From Henckelia pumila (taxonomy: Eukaryota; Streptophyta; Magnoliopsida; Lamiales; Gesneriaceae), in assembly GCF_033568475.1 (NCBI RefSeq), contig NC_133122.1, forward strand, positions 158,093,361-158,157,360: a DNA stretch of 64,000 nt, in the 5' to 3' direction. Shown one piece after another: positions 13,005 through 25,887 of the stretch (within the stretch, counting starts at the first letter, position 1; each line of letters opens with the position of its first letter). Both the position numbers and the translations under genes were made by a program. Below the pieces are notes generated by a model, which saw nothing but the letters and a program-made list of their open reading frames with translations, did not search any database and had not been told where the DNA came from.

Positions 13005-13112
13005 TGGGTCGACCCAAGAAGTTTCTTGGTCAACCCAAAAACTAAGAGTTTTTGGGTCGACCCAAGAAGTTTCTTGGTCAACCCAAGAGTTTCTGGGTCG
13101 ACCTGGGTCAAC
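13005..13112. repeat. Palindromic GGGTCGACCC block downstream of transposase
   Basis: Several copies of TTGGGTCGACCCAAGAAG alternating with TTGGTCAACCCAA, starting about 130 bp after the transposase stop. The core TTGGGTCGACCCAA is a perfect 14-bp palindrome. Confidence 0.85.
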
Positions 13113-13936
13113 CCAAGCTACCCAAACTTGAAAGATTATATATTAAAATCGTTAAACCAGTGGATTCAACTATTAAAACATGTATCATTATATAGCATAC
13201 ACGTAAAAATAACGGATACATATGTTATAACTTGAAAGATTATATATTAAAATCATTAAACCAGTGGATTCAACTATTAAAACATGTATCATTATATAAA
13301 ATACTCGTGAAAATAGGATATACATATGTTATAACTTGAAAGATTATATATTAAAATCGTTCAATCAGTGGATTCAACTATTAAAACATGTATCATTATA
13401 TAACATACTCGTGAAAATAACGGATACATATGTTATAACTTGCAAGATTATATATCAAAATCGTTAAACTAGTAGCTTCAGCGGTTAAAACATGTATCAT
13501 TATATAAAATACTCGTGAAAATAGGATATACATATGTTATAACTTGAAAGATTATATATTAAAATCGTTAAACCAGTGGATTCAACTGTTAAAATATGTA
13601 TCATTATATAACATACTCGTGAAAATAACGGATACATATGTTATAACTTGCAAGATTATATATCAAAATCGTTAAACTAGTAGCTTCAGCGGTTAAAACA
13701 TGCATCATTACATAAAATACTCGTGAAAATAGGATATATATATGTTATAACTTGAAAGATTATATATTAAAATCGTTAAACCAGTGAATTCAACTATTAA
13801 AACATGTATCATTATATAACATACTCGTAAAAATAACGGATACATATGTTATAACTTGAAAGATTATATATTAAAATCATTAAACCAGTGGATTCAACTA
13901 TTAAAACATGTATCATTATATAAAATACTCGTGAAA

Positions 13937-14225
13937 AGTTTTTGGGTCAACCCAAGAATTTTTGGGTCAACCCAAGAGTTTTTGGGTCGACCCAAGAAGT
14001 TTCTTGGTCAACCCAAGAGTTTCTGGGTCGACCCAAGCCTTGGGTTGACCCAAGCTCTGTTACCCAGGGCTTGGGTCAACCCAAGGCTTGGGTCGACCCA
14101 AGCTTTGGGTAAACCCATAGCTTGGGTCAACCCAAGCTACCCAAACCTTGGGGGTTCCTTGGGTCGACCCAGGGTGATCCAAGCCTTGGGTCAACCCAAT
14201 GAGTTTTGGGTCGACCATGGTTGTA
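13937..14225. repeat. Palindromic GGGTCGACCC block inside the tandem array
   Basis: Dense run of TTGGGTCAACCCAA, TTGGGTCGACCCAA and GGGTTGACCC words interrupting a 104-bp unit mid-way. It includes the right copy of the 97-bp direct repeat (14127-14223). It looks like a later insertion or conversion into the array. Confidence 0.85.
14127..14223 (+). repeat. 97-bp direct repeat, right copy
   Basis: Matches 10366-10462 with one mismatch. Flanked here by the 104-bp array rather than by unique sequence. Confidence 0.9.
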
Positions 14226-14429
14226 AATCGTTAAACCAGTGGATTCAATTATTAAAACATGTATCATTATATAACATACTCGTGAAAATAACGGATACAT
14301 ATGTTATAACTTGAAAGATTATATATCAAAATCGTTAAACCAGTGGATTCAACTACTAAAACATATATCATTATATAACATAATTGAGAAAATAAAACCT
14401 TAAATTCATCAATTCAAAAGAAATAAAGA

Positions 14430-17333
14430 TCAATGAATAGTCCATTGATTATCAAACATATTACAGAGTAAAAAAAATCTAAACTCAGTTACAAGTTTGT
14501 CATCTAACTTTAATACTAGGTGATCACTTTTCTTGGATAAAGCATATCTAGCAACGGCGAGGACAAATGCTCCCGAATCCTCACTGTAAAATTAAAAAAA
14601 TATGAAACTATTAGTCATCTGTCAATGATAAACATATTACACATTAGAGATATGATAACGTACTGTTTAATCTGGGCTTTGAACTCATCAAACATTTTTA
14701 TAGACCATGACCTCTCAGGGTGTGGGTTGTTCCCAACAAAAGATAGCAGACGAGCAACGTTCATAAGTATAGGCCCTATGTCCTCATCCAGATCTTTGCA
14801 CTTAGGATCGTGCTTTCGCTGCAAATCATATATAGTGCACTTATTGACCCCTGCAACGAGTTTTAGTAAAAACCATCGTCCATCTCTGTGGACTAGGATG
14901 AGGATTATTCGCGCCTTTGCCCAGGAGACACAAGGACATTTTGGATCCATCCCTTTAACCACCCCTACCACATTTTTTTTGAGAATTCGGTTTTCAACTT
15001 CATCCACCACGGACATCGACACATAGAAATGCCTATCCATCAGGGACACGTTTGGTGACATCACTTCAGGATGTTTTAGCTGAATCTCGAGTAATCCACG
15101 GAGAGCTTCACCCATGAGCTAAATTCGACAGAAGAATATTTTTCAAAGATAAAAAATAATTGATCTACAAATGTTCACGAATTTTAAATGCTTACACAAA
15201 TCGTGACGGGCGAATTTGCGATTGTCATGGGCTTGTAGAACGACTTGTCATAATTGTCATAAAATCCTTTTATTCTGCTAGGCGAACTTACGAGCATCGA
15301 TGCTCTAACTCGAGCCAACGAGTTGTTTACCTTGAAAGTAAGTACTCCACAAATGGCCTCACACCGTCACAACCTCTCGACGTGGTTGCCTCAGAACCTG
15401 ACATAACCGCATTAGGAGTCACCTGAATATCTAAAAACATAAAGTTGATCATTTATTATGTTATGCTATACATAAATATATACGTAAAAAAATGCATTAA
15501 CTCACCTTCAAAGGATTCCTCTGGTATAGTTGGCAGCTCAACTCGGCTAATTTTGGGAAACAATTCCCTGATCATATTATCATCAACACCTAATAGCATA
15601 CATCAAACAACTTAAAATTAAAATGACAATTTTAATACATAATTCTCTTATGTGCACTTAATTAAAAATTACTCACCAACGTCTGCCTCAAGTACAGATG
15701 ATTTTCTATTTTGCCTTCTGCTATAGACCATGCTATAATCTCTCTGAACATGTACCGCCGTCTGAGACCTGATCTCAGCCAAACCTGCTCTAATCTGTTC
15801 AGTCAAACTCGATCTCAACTCATCAAAACCAGCTTTCATTTGCCTTATACACGCTCTGGTGTCGATAAATTGTTCTCTCATCTCAAGACGCAATGAGTTA
15901 ACGGTATCATCCAATTTACTCAAACGCCGCCCAAAACGATGCTCAAGGGATGATGTGCGGCGGGTAGGATTGGCTCCAACGTAGACTCTAGGCCCCGTAC
16001 GAATGGGACGAAGAGTGCTAGAGCTGGATCTAATGGCATCAGCAGAAGGGGTGCTGGAGCTGGATCTAGTGGCTTCAATAGAAGGGTTGCTAGAGCTGGA
16101 TCTAGTGACATCATGCTCGATAGGGTACTGGCTGCATATAACAGCCTTACCCTGACTCCACAACTCTAGTACCCAAGTGGTGACGACATCTGGTGCAGAA
16201 TCAACAAAAACAACGGTGGTATAATACGATGACATGAGCTCCTCATAAGTAGGAGTCAAATATCCAACACAATTCTATATTTATTTAAAATCGTATCAGA
16301 TAAATAAAAAAAATTATGTCCACAGCTACGATATCAAATTAATTAATATTACTTACATCTATATCACAGGCACCAAATGCTGCACTAACATCAACATCAG
16401 ACGGGGCACGATTTGCAGGCCACATGTTCGTCACCCACTGAAACATCCTGGGCAAAATCAAACCGTCTACCATATCTTTTCTCTTGGCAAACGTTTGTGC
16501 CACACTAGGATAATATTCATAAGCCAAGATCTGCGAAAATTATTTCAAACAATGTTATTATTATAAATAAAAATAACAAAGTCACTTTTAACATTCAAAA
16601 AATGATATACCTGCAGAGGCAGCACAAAACCACATAGAAGAAAATTGCCATGAACTTCTTTACAACCATGTCCCTGGGAAGTATATTTCTTTAAAAGGTC
16701 CTTCTTCAAAGATTTGACGGCATCATGATAGGCTATTCTACCCCAGGGATACTTATTAAACCTATCCAAATCATCTATAAGCCTTAGACATGTACGGTCG
16801 ACCTTCATGTTTTTTTTCCTACTCCCCCCACAGAATACAGTAGAATAAAAGTAAAGATTAGTCATCTTCAACTTCTCCACATCTATCCCCACAGTCTCAT
16901 TTTTTCCTACGGCAGTAATCTTTGTCTCCAAATCACTAAGAAAAATTTGAGACTTACCAACAAAGTGTCTCGAGACAAAGATACTTTCTACATCTGGTAG
17001 ATCTGTCGGCTCTATACTGCAGCTGAGACCTGTTATTAAACAATACTCTAACATAGAAAATCTAACTGGCCTTTTACGCACGACCATCCAAAAATCATCA
17101 CTACCGTTATCAACTATCTGGCTACTCATTAGATACCACATAATTTGACTTGAAACATTAAAATCTCGGTGATACCTAACGAGGTTACCAAATGGTGACT
17201 GATCAAAAAACATTGCTATTTTCTCGTTGTTCAGATAGTTATTAATCTTTTGGGCAGTCTCTTTATATCTCGACTCAATTGTCAATTTCACACGAAAAAT
17301 TGCATTTCTGCCCAGTTTTGTTGGCAAATATAC
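14430..17333 (-). pseudogene. Ulp1-like (C48) / DUF1985 gene carried by the MULE
   Basis: Seven minus-strand exons can be read with GT-AG borders and matching phases: 16611-17333, 16357-16530, 15677-16274, 15506-15589, about 15196-15430, 14664-15118 and 14430-14583 (stop TGA at 14430-14432). The first exon begins at a splice acceptor, so an upstream start exon is missing or unrecognised. It encodes the DUF1985 region (…DFWMVVRKRPVRFSMLEYCL…). Exon 3 carries Ser-rich repeats and a possible coiled coil. The last two exons give a Ulp1-like protease fold: HRDGRWFLLKL, TIYDL, and EDSGAFVL where active enzymes have a DCGVF-type motif. The catalytic Cys is thus Ser, and the catalytic His position appears to be Arg. 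Exon 5 changes frame near 15330. Such genes are known MULE cargo; this copy cannot be a classical SUMO protease. Confidence 0.75.
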
Positions 17334-17420
17334 CTATGAAAAAATAAAAATAAAACAAATACATTAGAACAATAAAAAACAAACACTGAATCATGGATCA
17401 AACAAATCTATGTATCTAGC

Positions 17421-17515
17421 CAAGCTCAAGTGAAACTCAAGCGTGGGTCAACCCAAGGCTTGGGTTTACCCAAGGAAGGCTTGGGTTGACCCAAGCTCTG
17501 GGTTTAACCTTGGGT
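17421..17515. repeat. Outer palindromic GGGTCAACCC block
   Basis: GGGTCAACCCAAGG, GGGTTTACCCAAGG and GGGTTGACCCAAG words, about 90 bp upstream of the first recognisable exon of the Ulp1-like gene. This mirrors the block at 10366-10560 on the other side. Confidence 0.8.
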
Positions 17516-18574
17516 GAAGAAGAATTAACAACGACGATGTCGATACAGTCACATTTAGAAGAAGAAGCAAAGAAGATGTGCACCAAATTGAAGCAAATTA
17601 TCTTAAATTGCAGTGGAGTTGCTTCTCTAAATAAACTCATAAACACCCTGAAAATCCTTAATAAAATACTCTGTGAGCCTACTCTTTCACTTTCAATCCA
17701 GGGGGAAAAAAATGAAAGAACACGAAAAATCAATGTGAATTGTTATGATATGGGAAAGGAAATAAAAAGAAACAAAAGAAAAATCAAAACAATCTTACAA
17801 GAACCTAAAAAAAAATCTGATTAAAGACGCAAAGATAACAAAAGCAAACTCAAAAAAACAATCCTGCAAGAACCCAAAAAAAATCTGATTAAAATCTGCT
17901 ACCATGAGCCACGCACCGTATGCGAAAATGGATTTCGTGCAGAAACAACAGCGGATGATTTTGATAATCAATAGTGTTGTGGGGGTGTTTTTTATCAGTA
18001 TTGGAAGAGGAAAAAAACAGACTGCGGGGTTGATAATTTGTGAAAGCCGAAGAAGAAGCAACAACCATCTTGGATTTTCGATTTTTCTGCTTCACAAAAT
18101 CTGCTTGTTTCGATTGTTCTGTTTCAGAGAGAGGGGTGAGTTTGACCTAAGAAGGCGTGAATGTAAATTGAAGAGGGGAGAAAATAAAATTGATCTTTCT
18201 CAAATAAAATAAAACTGATCTTATACACGATCTGTAATTGAAAAGGGAAAAGTAATTTGAGAAGGGAAAAAATAACGTGGACGGGAACAGGGGCAATTTT
18301 GGGTTATCGAAAAACAGATCATGACACTATCAGTTTTTATATGGTGCCTAAACTTAATAAATAGCAAAAGATAAAACAATATGATGGGCTTCACCACGTG
18401 GAAGGTATTTGCATGGGCCCACCTCTTCCTCGCACGTAGATAACATCCGCGTGCGAGATCCTCGCCCCATGGAGGTGCGAGTGAGGAAATGGGCCGAGGA
18501 AGTTGGGCGATTCCTCACCTGTTGTATCTGCTCTTAACTTTGCAAACATCTCTTTTGAGAAGCCTTCATCATTG
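17516..18574. other. Spacer; possible MULE end or 5' region of the Ulp1-like gene
   Basis: A-rich on the plus strand, with a short direct duplication (a 'caagaacc(t/c)aaaaaaaatctgattaaa' phrase at about 17799 and 17868). Short open frames on both strands have no recognisable homology. GC-rich CG-containing sequence at 18420-18520 is unlike its surroundings. No terminal inverted repeat found. Confidence 0.4.
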
Positions 18575-19090
18575 GTAGAGGTGTAAATAAATCAAGCCGC
18601 TCGTGAGCTATACGAAGCTCGATTCGATAAAAGTGTTTAATGAGCTTTATTTAGATAAATAAACCAATTTCAAGCTTTATATTATTCGATTCATTAACTT
18701 GTGAACATGTTTGTTCGTAAGCTAATGAGTCAGCTCTTAAATGAAAAAAATAATAATTTTGATATTTGATTTATAAATTTTATAATTTTACTCTTGAAAA
18801 ATATATAAAAATCTATTAACTTTATTTATTATAATAAAATTAAAAATTTTATTAAGAATATTATATTTTTATCTAAATAAATAATTTAGTTTTTTGTGAG
18901 CTACTGAATTTAATGAAGATATAATTTATCTTTTAAGCACGTTTAAACTCATTAAAAATTCGAATAAAATCATAAATCATTAATATATTCACTAAATAAA
19001 ACTACAACTCGACTATAGTCTATAAATGATTCAAACATTAAAAAACTCGAATCAACTTCGCTCGATTATATTACTAATCATTGAGCTTGG
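18575..19090. repeat. MITE-like repeat with GCTCG words, ends unclear
   Basis: Starts with a GAGGTGTAAATAAATC-like stretch followed by AAGCCGCTCGTGAGCTA and ends with CTCGAATCAACTTCGCTCG. Sequences of this kind (short GAGCTCG-rich, AT-rich interior) are common plant hAT-type MITEs. No target duplication could be found, so the borders are approximate. Confidence 0.4.
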
Positions 19091-19263
19091 AAAACAAGGG
19101 TTGTGACTTCTTTTATTTTTTTCTTATCGTGAGCAGAAGAAAGCTAGATTAATTGATTAAATAAGAGATATGACCCATATTGTTAAAAGAAAAGATCTGA
19201 ATTGTAAAAAATAAATAAATAAATAAATATTTAAAAAAAAAAAAAAAAGTTCATGAGGCTACA

Positions 19264-19434
19264 TAGAAATGACAATTTTCTTCACGGGTTCGGGGACGTG
19301 CGGAGAAAACCCGAAACGGGGCGGGTATAAAGAAGCTTTTTCTGGTATTGGTTTGGGTTCGAAAATTTTTAAAAATACTCAAAACATATTGGGACGAGCA
19401 TGGAGATGCTATCTCCGTCCCCGAATCTACCCCG

Positions 19435-19521
<87 letters not shown>

Positions 19522-19949
19522 TTGAAATATAAATATTTTTTATTTATCAAATTTTATTAAATCTTTGAATAATATATAAATTATATTAAATATTAAAATT
19601 AAAAAATAATAGTATTTATTAATTTATACTATTTTAAAAAAGGAATTTTTTTTCACTTAAAAAATAATCTTGATTCATATGCATATTTTTAATTCCAGAT
19701 ATTATGTTTAATATTAAATTTTAATTTTACAATCAAAATTTTTTTTATTTATTTTATAATAAAATTAACTAATAATATATATATAAATAAAACTAAAAAC
19801 ATATATATTTATATATATATATTTGAATTTGGTAATTAAGTCTCCACACGTATGAAAAATATCCGACGAGAAATGGAACGGATATGAGGACGGGTTATTT
19901 ATTCGGGAACGGGGAAAACATCCCCATCCCCGTCCCATTGCCATCCCTA
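19264..19949. mobile_element. hAT MITE (non-autonomous), 8-bp target duplication
   Basis: Flanked by AGGCTACA at 19256-19263 and again at 19950-19957. The termini are inverted: left TAGAAATGACAAT, right (complement) TAGGGATGGCAAT. An 8-bp duplication and this kind of terminus are hallmarks of hAT elements. The interior carries CCCCG(T/A)CCC-type words near both ends and an expanded AAT microsatellite. No transposase. Confidence 0.88.
19435..19522. repeat. AAT/ATT microsatellite, about 29 repeats
   Basis: An uninterrupted run of AAT trinucleotides inside the hAT MITE. It produces artefactual poly-Asn and poly-Ile frames on both strands. Confidence 0.97.
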
Positions 19950-20310
19950 AGGCTACAGCACCGGGACCATGCAGATTATTTTGCAGAGTCCGCATCAAGT
20001 GAGAGTTTTGCTGTAATTTTCCGAAAGCCCCCACCAAATTAATTTAGCGATTTTTAAATTTTTTAAAATTAGTTATTGAAAAACCCGGTAGCAAAACTGA
20101 AATGGAATTCATCCCCTTACTCAAATAGATCAATAAAATTTATGCAAATCCCTGCAAATTATAACGCAAGAAATGGAAAACTCGTTTTACCCGACTAAAA
20201 GTTTCGATTCTGAAACAACATTTAAGAATTAACGGTCAAAACCAGGAATAAGGGAATCACAATTTGACTGCAAAGTGAAGTCTAGTAGCAACATGGTGAA
20301 GTAGAAGAAA

Positions 20311-22053
<1,743 letters not shown>

Positions 22054-22143
22054 GCTTGATTGTTTGAGGCGTAGCAATGTGGCAGTGGAGGCGCGGACGA
22101 ATGATCTGTGGCGTCGAGTGATAGCAACTACTAATCGGAGCCC

Positions 22144-23016
22144 TAAATTCGCTAAAATATATTTATTAGGTCTGTTTTCGGGCCCAACAAATTGGGCACA
22201 AAGATACTTTATTGTGTGATTGTTTTTTGGCCCAACAAAATAAACCCATTTAAAATATTCTGAATTGAATTAATTGTACATTACACATAACTATATAATT
22301 GTATATATGAGGGGAAAACAACTATATAATAATAAATCATTTTTTTAGTTGGAAAGGTATGATTGTTTGGTTTATTTTTAACTGGTGAGGTTTTTTTTTT
22401 ATAATTTGATATTGAACCCGAGTTTTGGTCAGATATTTGAGATTTTTCTATCCGTAAATCATCAACTACTCATTTATTTATCTTCAATCTTTTATATTCA
22501 TAAAACAGTAAAATAAAATATTATATTTATCATCTATCTTGTGGCTCATTACATGAGCATGTTTTAATAAAGTGAGATATTTGAGTTCGATCACAAGTGA
22601 ATGCGAGAAAACACCGGCTTTTTTTTATTATAAAAACTAGTAACCGTGTTACCTGATTTTCAGGTGCTCGATAATTCAATTATTTGAGAGAAAAGATAAA
22701 AAAAAAATTATAATAGAGAAAATAATATGTGAGTTTTTAAAAAGTAAAGAAAATTTGTAAAAATGTCTTCGGATAATTTAATAAAAATGGATAACGGAAT
22801 TTGAAAAATAAGATAAAGAGAAAATAAGATAATGATAGTAGAAAAAAATGAGGATACATTAGTCATTTGAGATATAAATTGAAAAAGATACGTGTTAAAT
22901 ACTTAAATTTAGGAGTAAAATGGAGAAAAATTTTGGTGTGATTTAAAATCGTGTACAAATCCACTTCAGCAAGTCTTACCTTTGTTTACTAAAAATCCTA
23001 TCAAACAACACATTTA
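22144..23016. other. Upstream of RPS26; AT-rich, nothing further recognised
   Basis: Contains the presumed RPS26 promoter in its first few hundred bases. No recognisable TATA or other element was singled out with confidence. The rest is AT-rich without coding signs. Confidence 0.4.
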
Positions 23017-23358
23017 GGGAGTGTTTGCAATAGATTGTGCTTTTGTAGAAGTGATTAATTTATAGATTATAAAAAAGTTAAGAAAAATCAAAAGTTGATA
23101 ATGTTTGGAAACAAATGTGAAAATCTAAAAATTCAAAGTTGGGTAGTGTTTGATAAATAAGTAATTATAGTGATTTTAACAATGACCTTCTTATTAGAAT
23201 CACTTTTGGAGAATCATAATCACCACATGACTAGCTTTTGGATTTCAATTAAGTTAAGCATAAGCTAACACATAATCTAGGTTTAAGAAACAAACAAAAA
23301 TGATTTTTTTAAGCCAAAAGCTAACAATCACTTTTTTTTAGTGATTGCAAACACTTCC
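23017..23358. mobile_element. PIF/Harbinger (Tourist-like) MITE, TTA target duplication
   Basis: TTA flanks at 23014-23016 and 23359-23361. Inverted termini: left GGGAGTGTTTGCAATAGATTG, right (complement) GGAAGTGTTTGCAATCACT. A 3-bp TTA/TAA duplication with a G-rich GTGTTTG terminus is typical of Tourist MITEs. The 342-bp interior has no coding capacity. Confidence 0.82.
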
Positions 23359-23599
23359 TTAGTCAATCAGTAATGATTAAGACTCTTTCCACAGATTACA
23401 ACTTCTTCACACTTTACAAATAATAAAAGAATGACTGGTTGTGAGAAGCAGTAGCAAGAGCAATCTTCAGGATTTTGATCAAACATTCTTTGCTTGCTGG
23501 ATACTAAAGACTCATGATAAGCTTGAGCTACTTGAGTCTTTTGAAGATGATAATGATATTCGAATTGCGAGGGCTCGAGAGAGAGCATTCACATCATAT

Positions 23600-23880
23600 T
23601 GATATATATATATATATATGCTAGTTAGGGTGACCTCAATTCTTGAGGTGTTCACCCAGGTGTACAGTACAGAATAAGGAGGGAATCAAAGTTCAATTCA
23701 TATATCTATCTATATATCTATATCTATGTACCTATAAAATTGTGAATAAAGGAAATTGTTTTTCAATGTTCACCCAGGTGTACAGTACATGATAAGGAGG
23801 GAATCAAAGATCAATTAATATATCTATCTATATATCTATATACCTATAAAATTGTGAATTAAAAAAAAATTGTTTTTCAA
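23600..23880 (+). repeat. Two-copy direct repeat with TATC-rich tail
   Basis: A TTCACCCAGGTGTACAGTACA-type segment followed by AATAAGGAGGGAATCAAAG and a TATCTA-rich tail occurs at about 23650-23757 and again at about 23769-23855. A short hairpin-like GGTGACCTCAATTCTTGAGG sits at about 23628. Function unknown; it may be a decayed foldback element inserted at a TA repeat. Confidence 0.6.
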
Positions 23881-24323
23881 TTGTGTATTGGTTGTTTTTC
23901 AATAACACAAGTTTTAAAAATTAAATTTTTAACAATATATATGTTTTTAATTCATAATATTTTTAATTTGTATCAACATGCATCACACGTTCTTTTTGCT
24001 AGTAGTAGAGAACATTCCCAATCCATAAATGATAAAGATTCATTTATTGTGCTAGCAAAGTGTAAATGAAAGCCTCATTAACTACAAATCAAGAATGCTA
24101 AACGAATTTCTCTGGTCCTCACTTTTGTATGGGTGCAAGATCAATACACAAACAAAGTTTGTAGGGAAAAAAGGACAATGGATAGAACAATTGTTACCTT
24201 GAAAAAGCCTTATTTAAAGCTTACAACTCCACAAATTGAAGGTAAGTGATGCAGTTGTTGTAACTCGATTGAAGAAAACTAAAACGGGAAGCCATTCATA
24301 GTTACTATAAAGGTACAAAAGCG

Positions 24324-24355
24324 AGAATCTGAATCTGAATCTGAATCTGATTCTG
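24324..24355. repeat. GAATCT/GATTCT hexanucleotide microsatellite
   Basis: About five imperfect tandem copies of a six-base unit. Confidence 0.85.
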
Positions 24356-24422
24356 ATTTAAAGTCTTTGTAGCCATTCCATTTGACCAGAGATCACTTCT
24401 TAGCACAGCACAATCATCGATA

Positions 24423-24538
24423 TTACGCATAGACAACTATAATAGAATTATTCATTCGCAGGTCTCTACTCATCCTAAGTGTAATTGTCGTAGCACATAT
24501 CAGTCTCCCTGTCTCGACATCCCATAATTTCGACATGC
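24423..24538 (-). pseudogene. WD40-repeat exon fragment
   Basis: On the minus strand, after a TTTTACAG acceptor, the frame reads GMSKLWDVETGRLICATTIT and then …RMSRDLRMNNSIIVVYA before TAA at 24423-24425. The KLWDVETGRL segment is a WD40 blade. A real exon would end in a donor rather than a stop, and no neighbouring WD40 exons were recognised, so this is probably a relic of a WD-repeat gene (perhaps an F-box/WD type; tentative). A 5'UTR-like GAACCCTAGAATC on the same strand near 26660 could be from the same lost gene. Confidence 0.45.
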
Positions 24539-24971
24539 CTGTAAAATTTTGGAAACAATAAATTATCAGGAAATGCATCACCCTCAATCATCATCAAATA
24601 ATTTAAATGTATCATCTAGGGAACTACATTTTACAAACATGCCGCCTAACTTTCTTTCAAGAAATGGGTGAGGTGAGGTTTTCGTTCTAGCTATTCTTTT
24701 ACACAGGAGTATAGCTAGGAACATAGCCTTACTCAATGCAAAATGAATGCATAATTGAATAAAGTACATTACAAACAGAATCTATAGTTAAGCTTACATA
24801 CATTTAAATTGTCAGTGTCCGAAAAGAGTAGATAAAAATGATGCTTCAACCAATTAACACCAAGGGAGAGAACCGAATATTTCCAATATAAGAAAAATTA
24901 CTATTTCTAATATATACATAAACAGTACATTGTGATTTTATTCTTATCATGGGGTTAGTTATAGGCACATT

Positions 24972-24972
24972 T

Positions 24973-25004
<32 letters not shown>
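24972..25004. repeat. TA dinucleotide microsatellite
   Basis: Uninterrupted TA run of about 16 units. Confidence 0.95.
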
Positions 25005-25006
<2 letters not shown>

Positions 25007-25141
25007 TTTTTCTTATTTATTTCAAAATTTCAAAATTCTAGCCTATTGCTCTGTTCAGGTAATAACGTCCATAATAAATGACCTACAAAATAGTTCCGAA
25101 ATTATAATAAATGACAAAAACAAAAGATAGAACTAACCAAC

Positions 25142-25292
25142 CAAGTACTTGTTGGGCAGTCAGACACTTTTTAGGATTTGGCTCCTGCATCTGCCTAACA
25201 AGGCTTTTGGCACTTTCAGAGACTTGAGGTCATGGTTCCCTTTTGAAATCAATCACTCTTAAAATTAATAGCGCCAAACCTTGTTCAGTTTC
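25142..25292 (-). pseudogene. Calcium-dependent protein kinase exon, decayed
   Basis: The minus strand after TGATCAG reads ETEQG…VIDFKREP, then a stop, then PQVSESAKSLVRQM and PNPKKCLTAQQVL before a G|GTTGG donor-like border. This is one exon of a plant CDPK kinase domain (subdomains after the PPFWA motif, up to the VLEHPW junction). The Trp of the expected KREPWPQ is TGA (25230-25232), and the conserved Arg before LTAQQ is Cys. Retained intron-like borders point to a genomic duplication rather than a processed copy. EF-hand exons were not found nearby. Non-functional. Confidence 0.75.
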
Positions 25293-25887
25293 TGATCAAA
25301 TAAGGAAACGAAATGCGAATCCATTAATTTAGTGGATGGAGTGAGAACAAAGTGCTTTCTAGTCCAACAGAGCAGAAATTTAAGATTCTTTCAAGGAAAA
25401 AATTGATACAAGAAACACCTATCACAAAAAAGTTATGAACCTCAAACCCATATGACAATAGTTTTGTCTAAAAAGACCTTACGCAAGTTACCAAAAAAAA
25501 CACCACATGTCTCAATTAGTTAAATGAGAGGCCAAAATTTAATATATTCACATCTCAAGCAGGGATACTAAGAGCTCTGAACAAACAAAGTATTCTAGCA
25601 CTCAGAGAAGCAAGAAAGTTAAAATGCATGAAGTGCTGTATTCCTGCAAAATTCGATCAACTTACCAACCTTTGCAGTTATTATACTTATAAACAAGGCA
25701 ACACTCGGATCACGTTATTTTTATTCATATTATGACAACATCTAATCGTTTCTACCTCTTGACAACCATCAGTAACTATGAAAACAGAAATCATATCATA
25801 AGCCCATAAAACAGACACATTGTACCTATTTCAACTGAAAGAGCCGAGAAGAGGCCGCGAAGAAGGATTGAAATATATTTCGAGATT

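Larger units (their letters stand above)
13127..14390 (+). repeat. 104-bp tandem array, about 10 units
   Basis: Units beginning CTTGAAAGATTATATA start at 13127, 13231, 13335, 13439, 13543, 13647, 13751 and 13855, exactly 104 bp apart. The array is split at about 13937-14225 by a palindrome block and resumes with another one to two units to about 14390. Units alternate between two subtypes: one with AACATACTCGTGAAAATAACGG (13127, 13335, 13543, 13751), the other with AAATACTCGTGAAAATAGG (13231, 13439, 13647, 13855). The real repeat is thus a 208-bp dimer. No coding content, although some frames are open through it. Confidence 0.93.
10366..17515. mobile_element. MULE carrying transposase and an Ulp1-like gene (approximate limits)
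   Basis: A MudR-type transposase (plus strand) and a spliced Ulp1-like/DUF1985 gene (minus strand) lie tail to tail. Blocks of the palindrome TTGGGTCGACCCAA and its GGGTCAACCC variants occur at the outer edges (10366-10560 and 17421-17515) and in between. Plant MULEs that carry Ulp1-like genes are an established class (KI-MULEs in Arabidopsis, CUMULE in melon). The limits given are only the outermost palindromic blocks; no terminal inverted repeat or 9-bp target duplication was found, so the true element may extend to about 18.4 kb. Confidence 0.65.

Noticed and set aside
13127..14390. Regular direct repeats that could suggest a CRISPR array
   Set aside because: Units are contiguous 104-bp repeats with no unique spacers, in a plant nuclear context next to a MULE.
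17486..17824. 112-codon plus-strand frame overlapping the palindrome block
   Set aside because: Lys-rich from A-rich sequence and starts within the repeat block; no conserved domain.
19251..19560. Long poly-Asn and poly-Ile open frames
   Set aside because: Products of the AAT microsatellite inside a hAT MITE.
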